40,716 nt of DNA from Euryarchaeota archaeon UBA486 (GTDB taxonomy: Archaea > Thermoplasmatota > Poseidoniia > Poseidoniales > Poseidoniaceae), in contig DAET01000039.1 in NCBI GenBank assembly GCA_002497765.1, positions 3,873-44,588 of the forward strand. The letters are read 5' to 3'. The stretch's first letter is position 1, and every line of letters begins with the position of its first letter. The translations under genes and the position numbers were made by a program. The notes under the pieces are model-generated. The model did not search any database, was not told where the DNA came from, and saw only the letters and a list, made by a program, of their open reading frames with translations. This document shows positions 32,725-40,716 of the stretch, in pieces.

Positions 32725-33285
32725 TGCATCGACGTGATGGTTCCACCCTGTCGTTTCGTCAAACACGGCGGTTTCTGTCAGTGCCCAAACCGATTGGATG
32801 TAGGTTTGATTGGTTTCCTTTCCAATCTCGACATGGAAGGCGTAGCCCTGTGGGTTCACGAACACGGCATGTGGGATGGACTTGGCTTCGACCTCCATGG
32901 CGAGGTCGGGGTGAAGGATGAACGGCCGGTTGACGGTGCGGTTGAGGTTCTGCTCGGTGGTGTTGTGCCACTCGCTCATGTTGGCATATTCTTCGCGTGG
33001 TTCTCGGGAGAAGACCACGATTCGCTCGGCAGGAACGGTCAGGTCGTAGGCGTCCAACGTCGTTTCACAATGGGTGCACCACGGGGCGGAGAAGTAAGCC
33101 AGGTAGGATTGGTTGGTGAACGCCTCGCTGGTGTGGCTCATGTTGGTGTGGTCCACACCTTCCCAAGCGGGGAACACGCTTGCTACCGGCAGCACGGGCG
33201 CTTCCTCCTCGGCTGGAGACTGTTCTTCAACGCAGCCCGCAAGCATGAGGGTCATGGCGATGAGTCCAACCATGGTTCTTCTCAT
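32716..33285 (-). CDS. Thioredoxin-fold lipoprotein
   Basis: A 189-residue secreted, lipid-anchored protein. The first 18 residues form a short signal ending in a lipobox LAGC (Cys18). After an acidic spacer, a thioredoxin-like domain has the active site CTHC (Cys70, Cys73) in APWCTHC and a possible cis-Pro region SIPHAVFVNP. It is probably a TlpA/ResA-like thiol oxidoreductase outside the membrane, which could reduce apocytochrome haem-binding cysteines in keeping with the Ccm cluster at 8.2-10.4 kb (inference). Several N-x-S/T sequons are present. It lies 33 bp downstream of the Frag1/DRAM-like gene. Confidence 0.8.
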   Translation of the reverse strand: MRRTMVGLIAMTLMLAGCVEEQSPAEEEAPVLPVASVFPAWEGVDHTNMSHTSEAFTNQSYLAYFSAPWCTHCETTLDAYDLTVPAERIVVFSREPREEYANMSEWHNTTEQNLNRTVNRPFILHPDLAMEVEAKSIPHAVFVNPQGYAFHVEIGKETNQTYIQSVWALTETAVFDETTGWNHHVDASS

Positions 33286-33318
33286 GATTTCACCCAGAGG
33301 GAACGGTGAGGTGAGCCT

Positions 33319-34014
33319 TCATGAGGCTTGCTCTACGGCGAGCAATTCGTAGCGAAACGAAGCGAGGCAAAGCATCAGGCCAGCCACGAGAACGTACTCG
33401 GCGGGTGCTGCCACGACGATACCGCTCTGGGCTTGGTTGAGGAATTCAACCGTCGTCAGTCCGGTAGGATCGACGGTGCTGGCGGCGGATTGGAAGGCCA
33501 CCAGCATCACGACAAAACCCGCCGCCGCCATGGTAAACCCGATGCTTCTCATGCGCCGACCGGCGCTCGTGGCCTTGTCGCCCATGGCCCAACCGGCGGT
33601 GAAGGCCCAAGCGACGCCTCCCCCAAATGCCAGCATCGCCGTGAGGATGTGGGGGTTGATGTGGTCGTACATGTCGTAGTGGCTGACCAACACGGTGTTG
33701 GCCGACGCCAAGACGCCGAGCAACGAAGCGACAAACCACGTTCGTGGTCGTGCGGCTTCGAGTGCGTGGTAGAGATGCCAAGCATAGGCCATCTGGCACA
33801 CACCACCCAGGGTCAACCCTGCGGTGAACACGAGGTCTTGGAGGCCTTGGTAATCGGTTTCAGAGATAAAGAACGGTACGGCACGAGGTTGGTCAAAGAG
33901 GTGAATCAGCGTGGCCGCCACGACGGTGATGGTAGGAATCAACCACGCACCTGAAGCGACCAGCAGGCCTTGTTCACGGCTCAGAGGAAGACGTCGACCG
34001 TATCTTGGATGCAC
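33319..34014 (-). CDS. Frag1/DRAM/Sfk1-like membrane protein
   Basis: A 231-residue protein with six predicted helices. The first loop contains VPFFISETDYQGLQD, recalling the PFISETG-type stretch of the Frag1/DRAM/Sfk1 family, and the helix pattern fits. The role in archaea is unknown. The start is a GTG at 34014 that overlaps the 3' end of the SDR gene by 34 bp; no ATG lies close behind it, so this start is uncertain. The two genes and the lipoprotein behind form a minus-strand run. Confidence 0.65.
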   Translation of the reverse strand: MHPRYGRRLPLSREQGLLVASGAWLIPTITVVAATLIHLFDQPRAVPFFISETDYQGLQDLVFTAGLTLGGVCQMAYAWHLYHALEAARPRTWFVASLLGVLASANTVLVSHYDMYDHINPHILTAMLAFGGGVAWAFTAGWAMGDKATSAGRRMRSIGFTMAAAGFVVMLVAFQSAASTVDPTGLTTVEFLNQAQSGIVVAAPAEYVLVAGLMLCLASFRYELLAVEQAS

Positions 34015-35000
34015 GTGTCAAAATCCTCCCATGTCATGCCGAGGACCTTCTCGGCTTTGGCACTTGAGTAGTTGGTGTCGCCGCCCATCATGTTCTTGGC
34101 CACGGCGCGTGTAAGGTAGCGTCGACGCCCAAATACCCCTCCCAACCAGTCTTGAAACACGGCCAGCGGAACGAGGGTGTTGGGCAGGCTGTACTTCGGG
34201 GCTTTGGTCGTCGGATTGAGCGTGCGGATGCGCTTGCAAATCGTAGCCAGCGTAAGGTTGGCGTGGGGGGCGAGGATGAAGCGGCCCTCCGCTTCATCCA
34301 CTTCGAAGGCTCGTCGGTGGGCTCGAGCAACATCTCGGACGTGAACCACGGACATGGGAAATTTGGGTGCAACGGGGTAGTTGCCAGCGATGGCGTCTTG
34401 GAAGAAGTCCACGCTGGGTGTCGGTCGAACAAAACCACCGCCCAACACAGCGGTTGGGTTGATGACGCGCACATCAAGCCCCAGTTCTTCTGCAAGCCTC
34501 CAAGCCAGGCGTTCGGATTGAGTCTTGGCAACGGTGTAGGGAAGGGAGGTGTCGGTGTTCCACGCCGCCTCATCTTTGACCTGACCTTTCGGTGATGTGC
34601 CGACCGCAGCGGTGCTTGACGTGTAGACGACGCGTCGGATGCCGGCTTCGGAAGCAGCGTGAAGAAGATGCGTCGTGCCCTTGTTGGCCGTGTCCAAGAT
34701 TTCAGCGGCGGTTCCTCGCGTGGAGTACATCGTAGCGGTGTGGAACAAACCGTCACAGCCGCTCAGAAGCGCCGTCCAGCCGTCGGCATCGAGGACGTCT
34801 CCCTCAACGAGTTCCAACCGTTCCTCGCATCCGAGTTCGATTGCATGGGCGCGGACGTGGTCCGTTTTTTCGGCGTCGTTGAGGTTCCGCACCGACCCTC
34901 GCACAGCGTAGCCGTGTTCGAGCAAGTCCCGAACGATGTGATTCCCAATGTGACCGTTGACACCGGTGACGAAGATGCGTTTTGGTGATTCATTGGCCAT
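33981..35000 (-). CDS. Extended SDR, NAD-dependent epimerase/dihydroflavonol-reductase-like
   Basis: A 339-residue Rossmann-fold enzyme. The N-terminus RIFVTGVNGHIGNH carries the extended-SDR glycine motif G13-xx-G16-xx-G19, an SSTAAVG segment holds the catalytic Ser/Thr, and PYTVAKTQSE is the YxxxK active site (near 155). PTAVLGGGF, VHVRDVARAH and a C-terminal capping part match dihydroflavonol-4-reductase/3-beta-hydroxysteroid dehydrogenase-like members. Substrate is unknown: nucleotide sugar, ketone or lipid are all possible. It is divergent from cysS by 68 bp and leads the minus-strand run with the DRAM-like and lipoprotein genes. Confidence 0.85.
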   Translation of the reverse strand: MANESPKRIFVTGVNGHIGNHIVRDLLEHGYAVRGSVRNLNDAEKTDHVRAHAIELGCEERLELVEGDVLDADGWTALLSGCDGLFHTATMYSTRGTAAEILDTANKGTTHLLHAASEAGIRRVVYTSSTAAVGTSPKGQVKDEAAWNTDTSLPYTVAKTQSERLAWRLAEELGLDVRVINPTAVLGGGFVRPTPSVDFFQDAIAGNYPVAPKFPMSVVHVRDVARAHRRAFEVDEAEGRFILAPHANLTLATICKRIRTLNPTTKAPKYSLPNTLVPLAVFQDWLGGVFGRRRYLTRAVAKNMMGGDTNYSSAKAEKVLGMTWEDFDTCIQDTVDVFL

Positions 35001-35068
35001 ACGGCGGGCGACACAGGGGTCCCGTATGAACCTTCAAGTGCAACCCGCCGCCACGCCGGGATGAGCCC
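35001..35068. promoter_or_regulatory. Divergent intergenic region, SDR / cysS
   Basis: A 68-bp GC-rich gap between divergent starts. On the minus strand a weak TTCATAC centred about 26 bp before the SDR ATG is the only TATA-like candidate; nothing clear precedes cysS. Confidence 0.25.
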
Positions 35069-36556
35069 ATGCCCATTCGTCTGCACGACACCCGCCGTCG
35101 CGAAAAGGTGAACTTCACCACGTTGGAGCCCGGAAAGGTCTCGATGTACGTCTGCGGTGTCACGGTGTACGACCGGTGTCATTTGGGCCACGCACGCTGT
35201 TATCTGGCCTTTGATTTGATCCATCGTTGGCTTGAATCCAGTGGATACGACGTTCAGTACGTTCAAAATTTCACCGACATCGACGACAAAATCATTCACC
35301 GGGCCAACGAACTCGACGGCGACTGGAAGACCCTGGTCGATCAGAACATTGAGGCCTACTACGAGGACATGGATGCGCTCAACATCTTGCGGGCTGATGA
35401 ATACCCGCGATGCACGGACTACGTTGATGACATGGTCCGCATCACGGCCGACCTCATCGAGAAGGGTCACGCTTACGAGGCCGACGACGGCGTCTATTTT
35501 GATGTGGAATCTGCCCCCGAAAAATACGGGCAATTGACCGGTCAATCCATTGACGCCGTTCGTTCAGGCGCAGGAGGCCGTGTAGGTGAGACAGGCTCAG
35601 GAAAGCGAGATCACAAGGACTTCGCCTTGTGGAAGGCCGCCAAACCAGGCGAACCCACGTGGGACTCGCCTTGGGGCCCGGGCCGGCCTGGCTGGCACAT
35701 CGAGTGCACGGCGATGTCCATGGACCACTTCGGCAAAGAGTTCGACATCCACGGGGGCGGTCACGACCTCCGCTTCCCGCACCACGAAGCAGAAATTTGT
35801 CAGGGCGAGTGCCACACCGGTCATTCTCCCGTGGTTCATCATTGGCTGCACAACGGCTTTGTCAACATCGACGGCGAAAAGATGAGCAAATCCCTCGGCA
35901 ATTTCTGGACGATTCGCGACATACTCACCAAGGTGGACGCCATGGTGCTGCGTTTTGCACTCATCAACGCCCACTATCGCTCACCCATCGATATGAACGA
36001 GACCCTGCTCAACGACGCTGAGCGAAATTACAATCGGTTGTTGGCCTGTTATGTTGATGCGCTCAAGGCACTTGGCGATGGCCCCACCGTCCATCTCCCC
36101 CACCCTGACCTCGCATCACCCCACCCACTCGCCCGAGCCACCGGGTTGCTCGAGAAGATGGGCGAAGGCTTTGCTCAAGCCATGGACGACGATTTCAACT
36201 CCCGTGAAGCCGTGGCCAAGGTCCTCGGCATGGTGCGAGAAATCGCCAAAACCCTCAGCATGGACATGGATGAGGCTGACCGAGAAGCCTTTGCCGCTTA
36301 CGCCGTTGATCTCCTTGAGGAAACGGCCGGTCGCGTGCTCGGCGTGCTCCCCTCCCAAGAGGTGGCCCTCGCAGAGCCTGAGGAGGATCCACGGAAAGCC
36401 GAAATCGCCGATCAAGTTGAAGCCCTTCTCCTGCAACGAAGTGAGGCCCGAGCCAGCAAAGATTGGGCCCGTGCCGACAGCATTCGCGATGAACTGAACG
36501 CCCTCGGCGTGGTGGTGACCGACACGGCCACCGGGCCGGAGTGGGACCTTGCCTGA
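35069..36556 (+). CDS. cysS: Cysteinyl-tRNA synthetase
   Basis: Class I aminoacyl-tRNA synthetase that charges tRNA-Cys; cytosolic. The 495-residue protein has Cys29 in YVCGVTVYD, the HIGH motif as CHLGHA (38-41), the zinc-binding set Cys29, ECTAMSM and HHEAEICQ, the KMSKS loop at residues 271-275, and the DALR anticodon-binding domain near the C-terminus. The end (RASKDWARADSIRDEL) is typical. Its TGA is directly adjacent to the stop of the convergent amidohydrolase gene. A second ATG at 35061 is out of frame. Confidence 0.98.
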   Translation: MPIRLHDTRRREKVNFTTLEPGKVSMYVCGVTVYDRCHLGHARCYLAFDLIHRWLESSGYDVQYVQNFTDIDDKIIHRANELDGDWKTLVDQNIEAYYEDMDALNILRADEYPRCTDYVDDMVRITADLIEKGHAYEADDGVYFDVESAPEKYGQLTGQSIDAVRSGAGGRVGETGSGKRDHKDFALWKAAKPGEPTWDSPWGPGRPGWHIECTAMSMDHFGKEFDIHGGGHDLRFPHHEAEICQGECHTGHSPVVHHWLHNGFVNIDGEKMSKSLGNFWTIRDILTKVDAMVLRFALINAHYRSPIDMNETLLNDAERNYNRLLACYVDALKALGDGPTVHLPHPDLASPHPLARATGLLEKMGEGFAQAMDDDFNSREAVAKVLGMVREIAKTLSMDMDEADREAFAAYAVDLLEETAGRVLGVLPSQEVALAEPEEDPRKAEIADQVEALLLQRSEARASKDWARADSIRDELNALGVVVTDTATGPEWDLA

Positions 36557-39130
36557 TCACTCCGTCTCGTCTGAAGGAAGTTCCAACGGTGGGAGCGCAG
36601 GCACGAAGCCGGTGGAGCTCGGTGCGTCATCAACCGTTGCAGCCTCGGCCGCTGCTTCCTGTTCGTCCCACATTTTCTCAATCTGAACCTCGGCTGCCAG
36701 GGCGTCTTCCCCGCCTCTTGACACAAAGAACAGGCCGACGAGCAACAGGACAACGATGACAAAGAACAGCAGCAGGGCTTGCTGCTCAACATCGTCATCC
36801 TCGGCTTGCGATGTGTCGACGGGGACGGTGGTTTGCCCGTTGTCGCCGTTGTTGCCGGTGTCTGTGGTACCCGTGCCGTCGTTGGTCCCCGTGCCGTCGG
36901 TCGTCTGATTGGTGGAATCGTCAGGTCCGTTGTTTGGTTCATCGACGGTGCACGGTGGTACGCTTCCGTCTTCGCAGGGTTCGGGTTCTTCCACTTCAAC
37001 CACTTCAAATTCAGTGATGACTGGAAGGGTTTCTGCTCGGTCGTAATAGCGGTCGTACAGCAAGGACATGTCCCACTGGTAGTTGGCCGTCGAGGAGCCG
37101 TTCAGGACGTTGAAGTACCGCTCATCACCGTAGGTGTACCACGGGTCAAGTCCAACGTAACCCATGTCTCGGGTGACGCTGTCAAAGTCGTTGGCGTCGC
37201 CGAAGGCCGCTCTCATTTCCTCGGTATCAAACCGCATGGCCATGGTCAGGTTCTCGACGATGCTCGCCCATGTTTGTGCGCCTTCGGGCGCTGCCAAGTA
37301 CGTGACGTCAACGGCTTTGCCGAATTTACCAGCCGGTTCGGTGTCGTCACCCTTCAAGGCCGTCATGATGTCTTGGTCGCCGTACACGGCCAAGCCACCG
37401 ACCACGGTCAAGCGAACATCAGGGTCCACGGCGTTGATGAGGTTCCGGTAAGGGTTGGCATCGATGTTGTCAACGACCACCAAATCAGCGACCTTGCCGG
37501 CCTCGATGGTGCCGACTTCAACGTCCCAGTTGGTCGCTTGGGCGGCGCTGCTGGTCACCATCTCGACCAGTTCGTAATCGGTGAAGATGTCGCCGAGCAT
37601 TTCGTCGTCCCAGAGGTCGGCCACCTTCAGCTCGTGCAGGGGGGATTTGGAACCTGAGGGGGCCCAGTCCGGGGCGAGCGTGATGTGGACGCCGGCTGCT
37701 TTGGCGGCTGCAATGTCGGCGGTCTGCCCGTAGAGCAAAAGGTTGGAAAGAGGCGACCAAACGAGCGTAGCGCCCACGTCCGCCATCTTGGTGAATTCTT
37801 GGTCCGTGAGGGCCACGCCGTGAATCAGCACCAATTCACCGACCAAGAGGTTGTTTTGAACGAGGATGTCAAACTCCGCTCTGCTGCGTTCGTCAACACC
37901 TTCAGCGATGTGGATGAACCACGCGTCGAGTTCACCGCTGGCGTTGCCGGTTTTGATGTGGTTGCCGACGTAATCGGAGGTCAACTCCGTGACCTTGGTG
38001 TGGATTTCGTCCCTGCCGAAATTGTAGTCCTCGATGTTCCGTGAGAGGACGGTTGCGTAGCTGTCATCAGGGTTGCTCGGGCCGCCTTGCGCTGCCGTCG
38101 CACCGCCGACGATGGATTTCATCTCGATGTACTTCATGGCCTGAGATTCCATGTTCCAGTACGGTCCGGAGTGAACCAGCATCTTTGGCTTCGTAACCTG
38201 TTCGCTGTAGTCTGGATGGTTCTTCCATTCGTAGCGATTGTTGTAGCCACCCCAAGCGTTGCGGTTGTTTTCAGGGAGGTGGGGAGTCATGTCCCAGAGC
38301 GGGGCCTGGTTGTAGTGCAGGTGGTTGTGGAGGTCAAGCATCCCGGGGTAGATGGTGCCGTTGGTCTCAATGACGGGAACGTTCGTCAACTGGATGTCGG
38401 ATGGGACTTGGTTTTCCCAGACGGCTTCGATCATCCCGTCCTTGACCAACACGTGACCCTCGTTGATGACGTCGGCTTCGCCGGTCATGGGGACGATGCG
38501 CCCTTTCAGAACGTAGGCGCCTTCGTGCACGTTATCGTTCAAACCGTAGCAGCGAACCATGTTCTGAGCGACCGGATAACTCGCATCGTCGCCCCAGCCG
38601 GGCGTGGGGGGCTCGACTTTCGTGATGGTTCCGTTGAGGGCCTTGACGTAGGACGTGTCCCACCACGAGTCTTCAGCCCCGTACGACAGCGTGTCGACCA
38701 CGTTGCCGGAGGCGTCGGCGATGGTGGCGGTGTCGCCGTCCCAATAATCCAGCTCAATTCTGGAACTGGCTCGGAAGATGACGATGTAGTCGTTTGGCGC
38801 AATGGTCGTGTTCCATGCCAGTCGGCACGGCGCGGAGCCGCCTTCAGCCACGTCATCCAAGAGCCAGTCCGAGACATCAACTGGGTCGGTGCCTGCATTC
38901 CACAACTCGATGAATTGGTCGGAAGAAGAGCCGATGTCCCCGTCGTTGTTCCAATCGGTCCCGTTGTATTGTTCGGAAGAGGCTGAGACCAGAATCTCGC
39001 TGATTCGGATGTCAGAACTTCTGGCGTTGACCTCGCTGACCGTTGTTTGGTCAAAGGGCATCACCGTGCTGGTGCTTTGGCCCAGAAACATGGCAACGAG
39101 AAGAACAGCGATGATGAGGCGGCGGGCCAT
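36557..39130 (-). CDS. Secreted lamin-tail/amidohydrolase fusion with C-terminal anchor
   Basis: An 857-residue protein starting with a signal peptide (MARRLIIAVLLVAMFLGQ). Residues about 39-150 are a lamin-tail (LTD) beta-sandwich, RISEILVSA...FIELWNAG. Then comes a metal-dependent amidohydrolase: PGMLDLHNHLH gives the HxH ligands (268 and 270), HIAEG supplies His407, LIHGVAL and a DWAPSGSK Asp segment follow, and ADLVVVD lies near its end. The enzyme would hydrolyse amide or C-N bonds outside the cell; the substrate is unknown. A Thr/Asn/Gly-rich linker leads to a C-terminal transmembrane helix and an acidic cytosolic tail with ALPPLELPSDETE. Start: ATG 39130 puts the signal at the terminus, while an upstream in-frame codon would overlap the trx region. 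The TGA abuts that of cysS. Confidence 0.85.
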   Translation of the reverse strand: MARRLIIAVLLVAMFLGQSTSTVMPFDQTTVSEVNARSSDIRISEILVSASSEQYNGTDWNNDGDIGSSSDQFIELWNAGTDPVDVSDWLLDDVAEGGSAPCRLAWNTTIAPNDYIVIFRASSRIELDYWDGDTATIADASGNVVDTLSYGAEDSWWDTSYVKALNGTITKVEPPTPGWGDDASYPVAQNMVRCYGLNDNVHEGAYVLKGRIVPMTGEADVINEGHVLVKDGMIEAVWENQVPSDIQLTNVPVIETNGTIYPGMLDLHNHLHYNQAPLWDMTPHLPENNRNAWGGYNNRYEWKNHPDYSEQVTKPKMLVHSGPYWNMESQAMKYIEMKSIVGGATAAQGGPSNPDDSYATVLSRNIEDYNFGRDEIHTKVTELTSDYVGNHIKTGNASGELDAWFIHIAEGVDERSRAEFDILVQNNLLVGELVLIHGVALTDQEFTKMADVGATLVWSPLSNLLLYGQTADIAAAKAAGVHITLAPDWAPSGSKSPLHELKVADLWDDEMLGDIFTDYELVEMVTSSAAQATNWDVEVGTIEAGKVADLVVVDNIDANPYRNLINAVDPDVRLTVVGGLAVYGDQDIMTALKGDDTEPAGKFGKAVDVTYLAAPEGAQTWASIVENLTMAMRFDTEEMRAAFGDANDFDSVTRDMGYVGLDPWYTYGDERYFNVLNGSSTANYQWDMSLLYDRYYDRAETLPVITEFEVVEVEEPEPCEDGSVPPCTVDEPNNGPDDSTNQTTDGTGTNDGTGTTDTGNNGDNGQTTVPVDTSQAEDDDVEQQALLLFFVIVVLLLVGLFFVSRGGEDALAAEVQIEKMWDEQEAAAEAATVDDAPSSTGFVPALPPLELPSDETE

Positions 39131-39219
39131 GGCTCCTCGAGTATGTGGCGGCTGATAAGCCCGTTCCTCCGGCGGTACCAGCACAGGAGTTGAAAAAGGC
39201 TGGATGTGCGGACAAGGAT
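39131..39219. promoter_or_regulatory. Divergent intergenic region, amidohydrolase / thioredoxin
   Basis: An 89-bp gap. On the minus strand CTTATCAG at about 39151-39158 is a weak TATA candidate about 25 bp before the amidohydrolase ATG. On the plus strand TTGAAAAAGG about 26 bp before the trx ATG may serve the same role. Confidence 0.35.
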
Positions 39220-39609
39220 ATGGCCACCCTCGACATCAGCGAACCGATGTTCGCCGAGACGATTGAAAACAACGAACTCGTCATCCTTGATTTTTGGGCC
39301 GAATGGTGCGGCCCTTGCAAGGCCTACGGGCCCGTGTACGAGCGTGTCTCGGAAGGCTTCCCCGACGTGGTGTTTGGCAAAATCAACACCGAAGAGCAAC
39401 AGGCGCTTGCGGGTATGTTTGGCATCCGTTCCATCCCGACCACCATCGCGTTCAAGGAAGGCATCGGTGTCTTCATGCAGCCCGGTGCCCTTCCCGAAGA
39501 CGCCCTGAAGGACTTGGTCGAGAAACTCAAGGAACTCAACATGGACGAAGTCCGTGCAGAACTCGCCGCCCAAGAGGAAGCAGCCTCCGACGGCGCCGGA
39601 AACGAGTGA
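39220..39609 (+). CDS. Thioredoxin
   Basis: Cytosolic disulfide reductase of 129 residues. It starts MATLDISEPMFAETI, has the canonical active site WCGPCK (Cys30, Cys33) in FWAEWCGPCK, and the cis-Pro segment IRSIPTTIAF. The C-terminal 25 residues form an acidic extension absent from typical thioredoxins. The ATG at 39220 gives normal family length; a GTG at 39145 would leave only 14 bp before the divergent gene, so it was rejected. An S15-family lipoprotein gene follows 49 bp downstream. Confidence 0.9.
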   Translation: MATLDISEPMFAETIENNELVILDFWAEWCGPCKAYGPVYERVSEGFPDVVFGKINTEEQQALAGMFGIRSIPTTIAFKEGIGVFMQPGALPEDALKDLVEKLKELNMDEVRAELAAQEEAASDGAGNE

Positions 39610-39658
39610 TACGCACACTTCCGATTGGTTCAAAACAAGCCAACAACCCCCGTGCATC

Positions 39659-40716
39659 ATGGACCTCAAGCCCGTGTTGGTGGTGCTGCTCTTTTCGACG
39701 AGCATGCTCGCCGGATGTTTTGGCGAGGACACCTATGAGAAATTTGTTGGGGGTGATTCAGATGTTTACCCGGAACCTTGGGACCGAGCTGACCTCCCCT
39801 ACGATGACAGCGACATTTACGCACGGGTGAGCGTCAACGGTTCGTACGCCATCGATGCGGTGCGGTCCGTGTACGTGCCCGTGCCAACGATCACCGCGGC
39901 CGACGGAGGCGCTGGGCTCACCGGCGATGCCACCGTTCACCTCGGACTTTGGCTGCCGGTTATCGACGGATGCGATTGGGAAAGTGAATCCGTCGACCCG
40001 TCATGTCAGGTTCCCGTCATCGCCGAGGTCGGTCCTTACTACAGCGACGGCGATGTCGATGCGCTGACCCCAGCCGACCGGCTGGGCAAGATGCTGATTG
40101 AGAACTACGTCCCTCACGGCTACGGCGTCGCTCAGGTATCGGTCTTTGGCACCGGTGAGTCCAATCACTGCATGGACCTGATGGGCACCGACGAGCAGCG
40201 CGGCATTGACGCTGCGGTGTCGTGGCTTGGCACCCAAGCATGGTCCAACGGCAAGGTTGGCATGATTGGCAAATCCTACGACGGTTCAACCCCCTGGCAG
40301 GCCGCTACCTTTGGCAACCCGCACCTGGCCACCATTGTTCCTATGTCGGGTCTTATCGGTGTTCACGAGTTGATGTGGCGCAACGGCAGCATGGAAGCCC
40401 GTGGCATGATCATGCACAACGGCGTCTACGGCTCGTTCGGCATCGACGGTGACACGGAAGACTCGCACACCCTGTGTGAAGGCTACATGGAGGGCTACTT
40501 CAACGGCCCAGCAGCTTACCTCACTGGCGGCATGGTCACGTACGCCGGCAACGACTACTGGACCGAGCGTTCCTTCCTTGACCGTGTGATTGAGAACTAC
40601 AACGGCTCGGTCTACATCATTCAAGGCATGCAGGATTGGAACGTCGACCCGCACATGTCCTTCCCCACCCACCAAATTGTGGCCGACGCTGGCATCGAGA
40701 TCAAGACGCTGGCCGG
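39659..40716 (+). CDS. X-Pro dipeptidyl-peptidase (S15)-like lipoprotein, 3' truncated by window
   Basis: The first 352 residues of an alpha/beta-hydrolase of the S15/CocE type, open at the window end. A signal ending in lipobox LAGC gives lipid anchor Cys20. The nucleophile Ser206 sits in GMIGKSYDGS (GxSYDG, the S15 signature) and the acidic residue of the triad in IQGMQDWNVD (Asp326); the catalytic His is expected just beyond. N-terminal residues about 50-120 form the beta-rich part. The family cleaves X-Pro dipeptides or acyl esters; here probably extracellular peptide processing. Starts 49 bp after the thioredoxin stop; TTCAAAACAAG about 25 bp upstream is a possible TATA element. Confidence 0.88.
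   Translation, partial: MDLKPVLVVLLFSTSMLAGCFGEDTYEKFVGGDSDVYPEPWDRADLPYDDSDIYARVSVNGSYAIDAVRSVYVPVPTITAADGGAGLTGDATVHLGLWLPVIDGCDWESESVDPSCQVPVIAEVGPYYSDGDVDALTPADRLGKMLIENYVPHGYGVAQVSVFGTGESNHCMDLMGTDEQRGIDAAVSWLGTQAWSNGKVGMIGKSYDGSTPWQAATFGNPHLATIVPMSGLIGVHELMWRNGSMEARGMIMHNGVYGSFGIDGDTEDSHTLCEGYMEGYFNGPAAYLTGGMVTYAGNDYWTERSFLDRVIENYNGSVYIIQGMQDWNVDPHMSFPTHQIVADAGIEIKTLA

Noticed and set aside
34763..35545. 260-codon minus-strand frame covering the SDR/cysS junction
   Set aside because: It runs through the cysS N-terminus and the divergent gap; both real genes have convincing motifs and starts.
39145..39219. GTG start extending thioredoxin by 25 residues
   Set aside because: The ATG at 39220 gives normal thioredoxin length and an 89-bp divergent gap; the extension has no family counterpart.
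1..40716. tRNA, rRNA, CRISPR, IS elements or prophage
   Set aside because: Gaps between genes are at most about 120 bp and show no cloverleaf, repeat-spacer pattern, transposase or integrase motif.

Overview
The window is a gene-dense piece (about 60% GC by eye) of an archaeal chromosome, most likely a marine Thermoplasmatota of the Poseidoniales (Marine Group II) type. Archaeal markers are a TATA-binding protein with a TATA box near -27, an NMD3-family protein, mevalonate kinase and an archaeal SepF-like protein. The Poseidoniales assignment is inferred from the mix of these with aerobic and heterotrophic genes and giant PKD-type surface proteins. I support 26 protein genes and see no rRNA, tRNA, CRISPR array or insertion sequence. 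No gap between genes exceeds about 120 bp.

Layout. 29-5320 (minus): a polytopic membrane protein, a GT2 glycosyltransferase (ATGA overlap), aspartate-semialdehyde dehydrogenase and an unknown protein with a Pro/Ala/Glu linker. 5393-6016 (plus): a stand-alone M23 metallopeptidase domain. 6010-10373 (minus): an ABC ATPase fused to a membrane domain, CcmC, a 60-residue CcmD-like protein, NMD3 and bifunctional phosphoglucose/phosphomannose isomerase; the first three look like a cytochrome c maturation (heme export) cluster. 10463-18301 (plus): a rhomboid protease with a Cys/His tail, a 1624-residue membrane-anchored subtilase with a C-terminal zinc ribbon, and GlmS. 18304-19047 (minus): a KaiC-like ATPase. 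19116-19682 (plus): Maf. 19684-29184 (minus): mevalonate kinase, TBP, two tandem paralogous surface proteins of about 1,200 residues, and a SepF-like protein. 29304-32724 (plus): a membrane Fe-S oxidoreductase of EtfD/HdrD type, MutY and a small orphan. 32716-35000 (minus): an SDR epimerase/reductase, a Frag1/DRAM-like membrane protein and a thioredoxin-fold lipoprotein. 35069-36556 (plus): CysS. 36557-39130 (minus): a secreted lamin-tail/amidohydrolase fusion anchored by a C-terminal helix. 39220 to the end (plus): thioredoxin and an S15 X-Pro-peptidase-like lipoprotein cut by the window edge.

Functionally the region mixes housekeeping (TBP, CysS, MutY, Maf, GlmS, NMD3) with an outward-facing programme: secreted or membrane-tethered hydrolases (subtilase, rhomboid, amidohydrolase, S15), giant PKD-type adhesin or receptor-like proteins, glycan-building enzymes (GlmS, PGI/PMI, GT2) and respiratory assembly (Ccm cluster, EtfD-like protein, redox lipoprotein). 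This fits a protein- and lipid-degrading aerobic heterotroph. All five convergent gene pairs overlap or end within 2 bp of each other. Several divergent pairs are separated by only 68-119 bp, and this spacing helped choose start codons.
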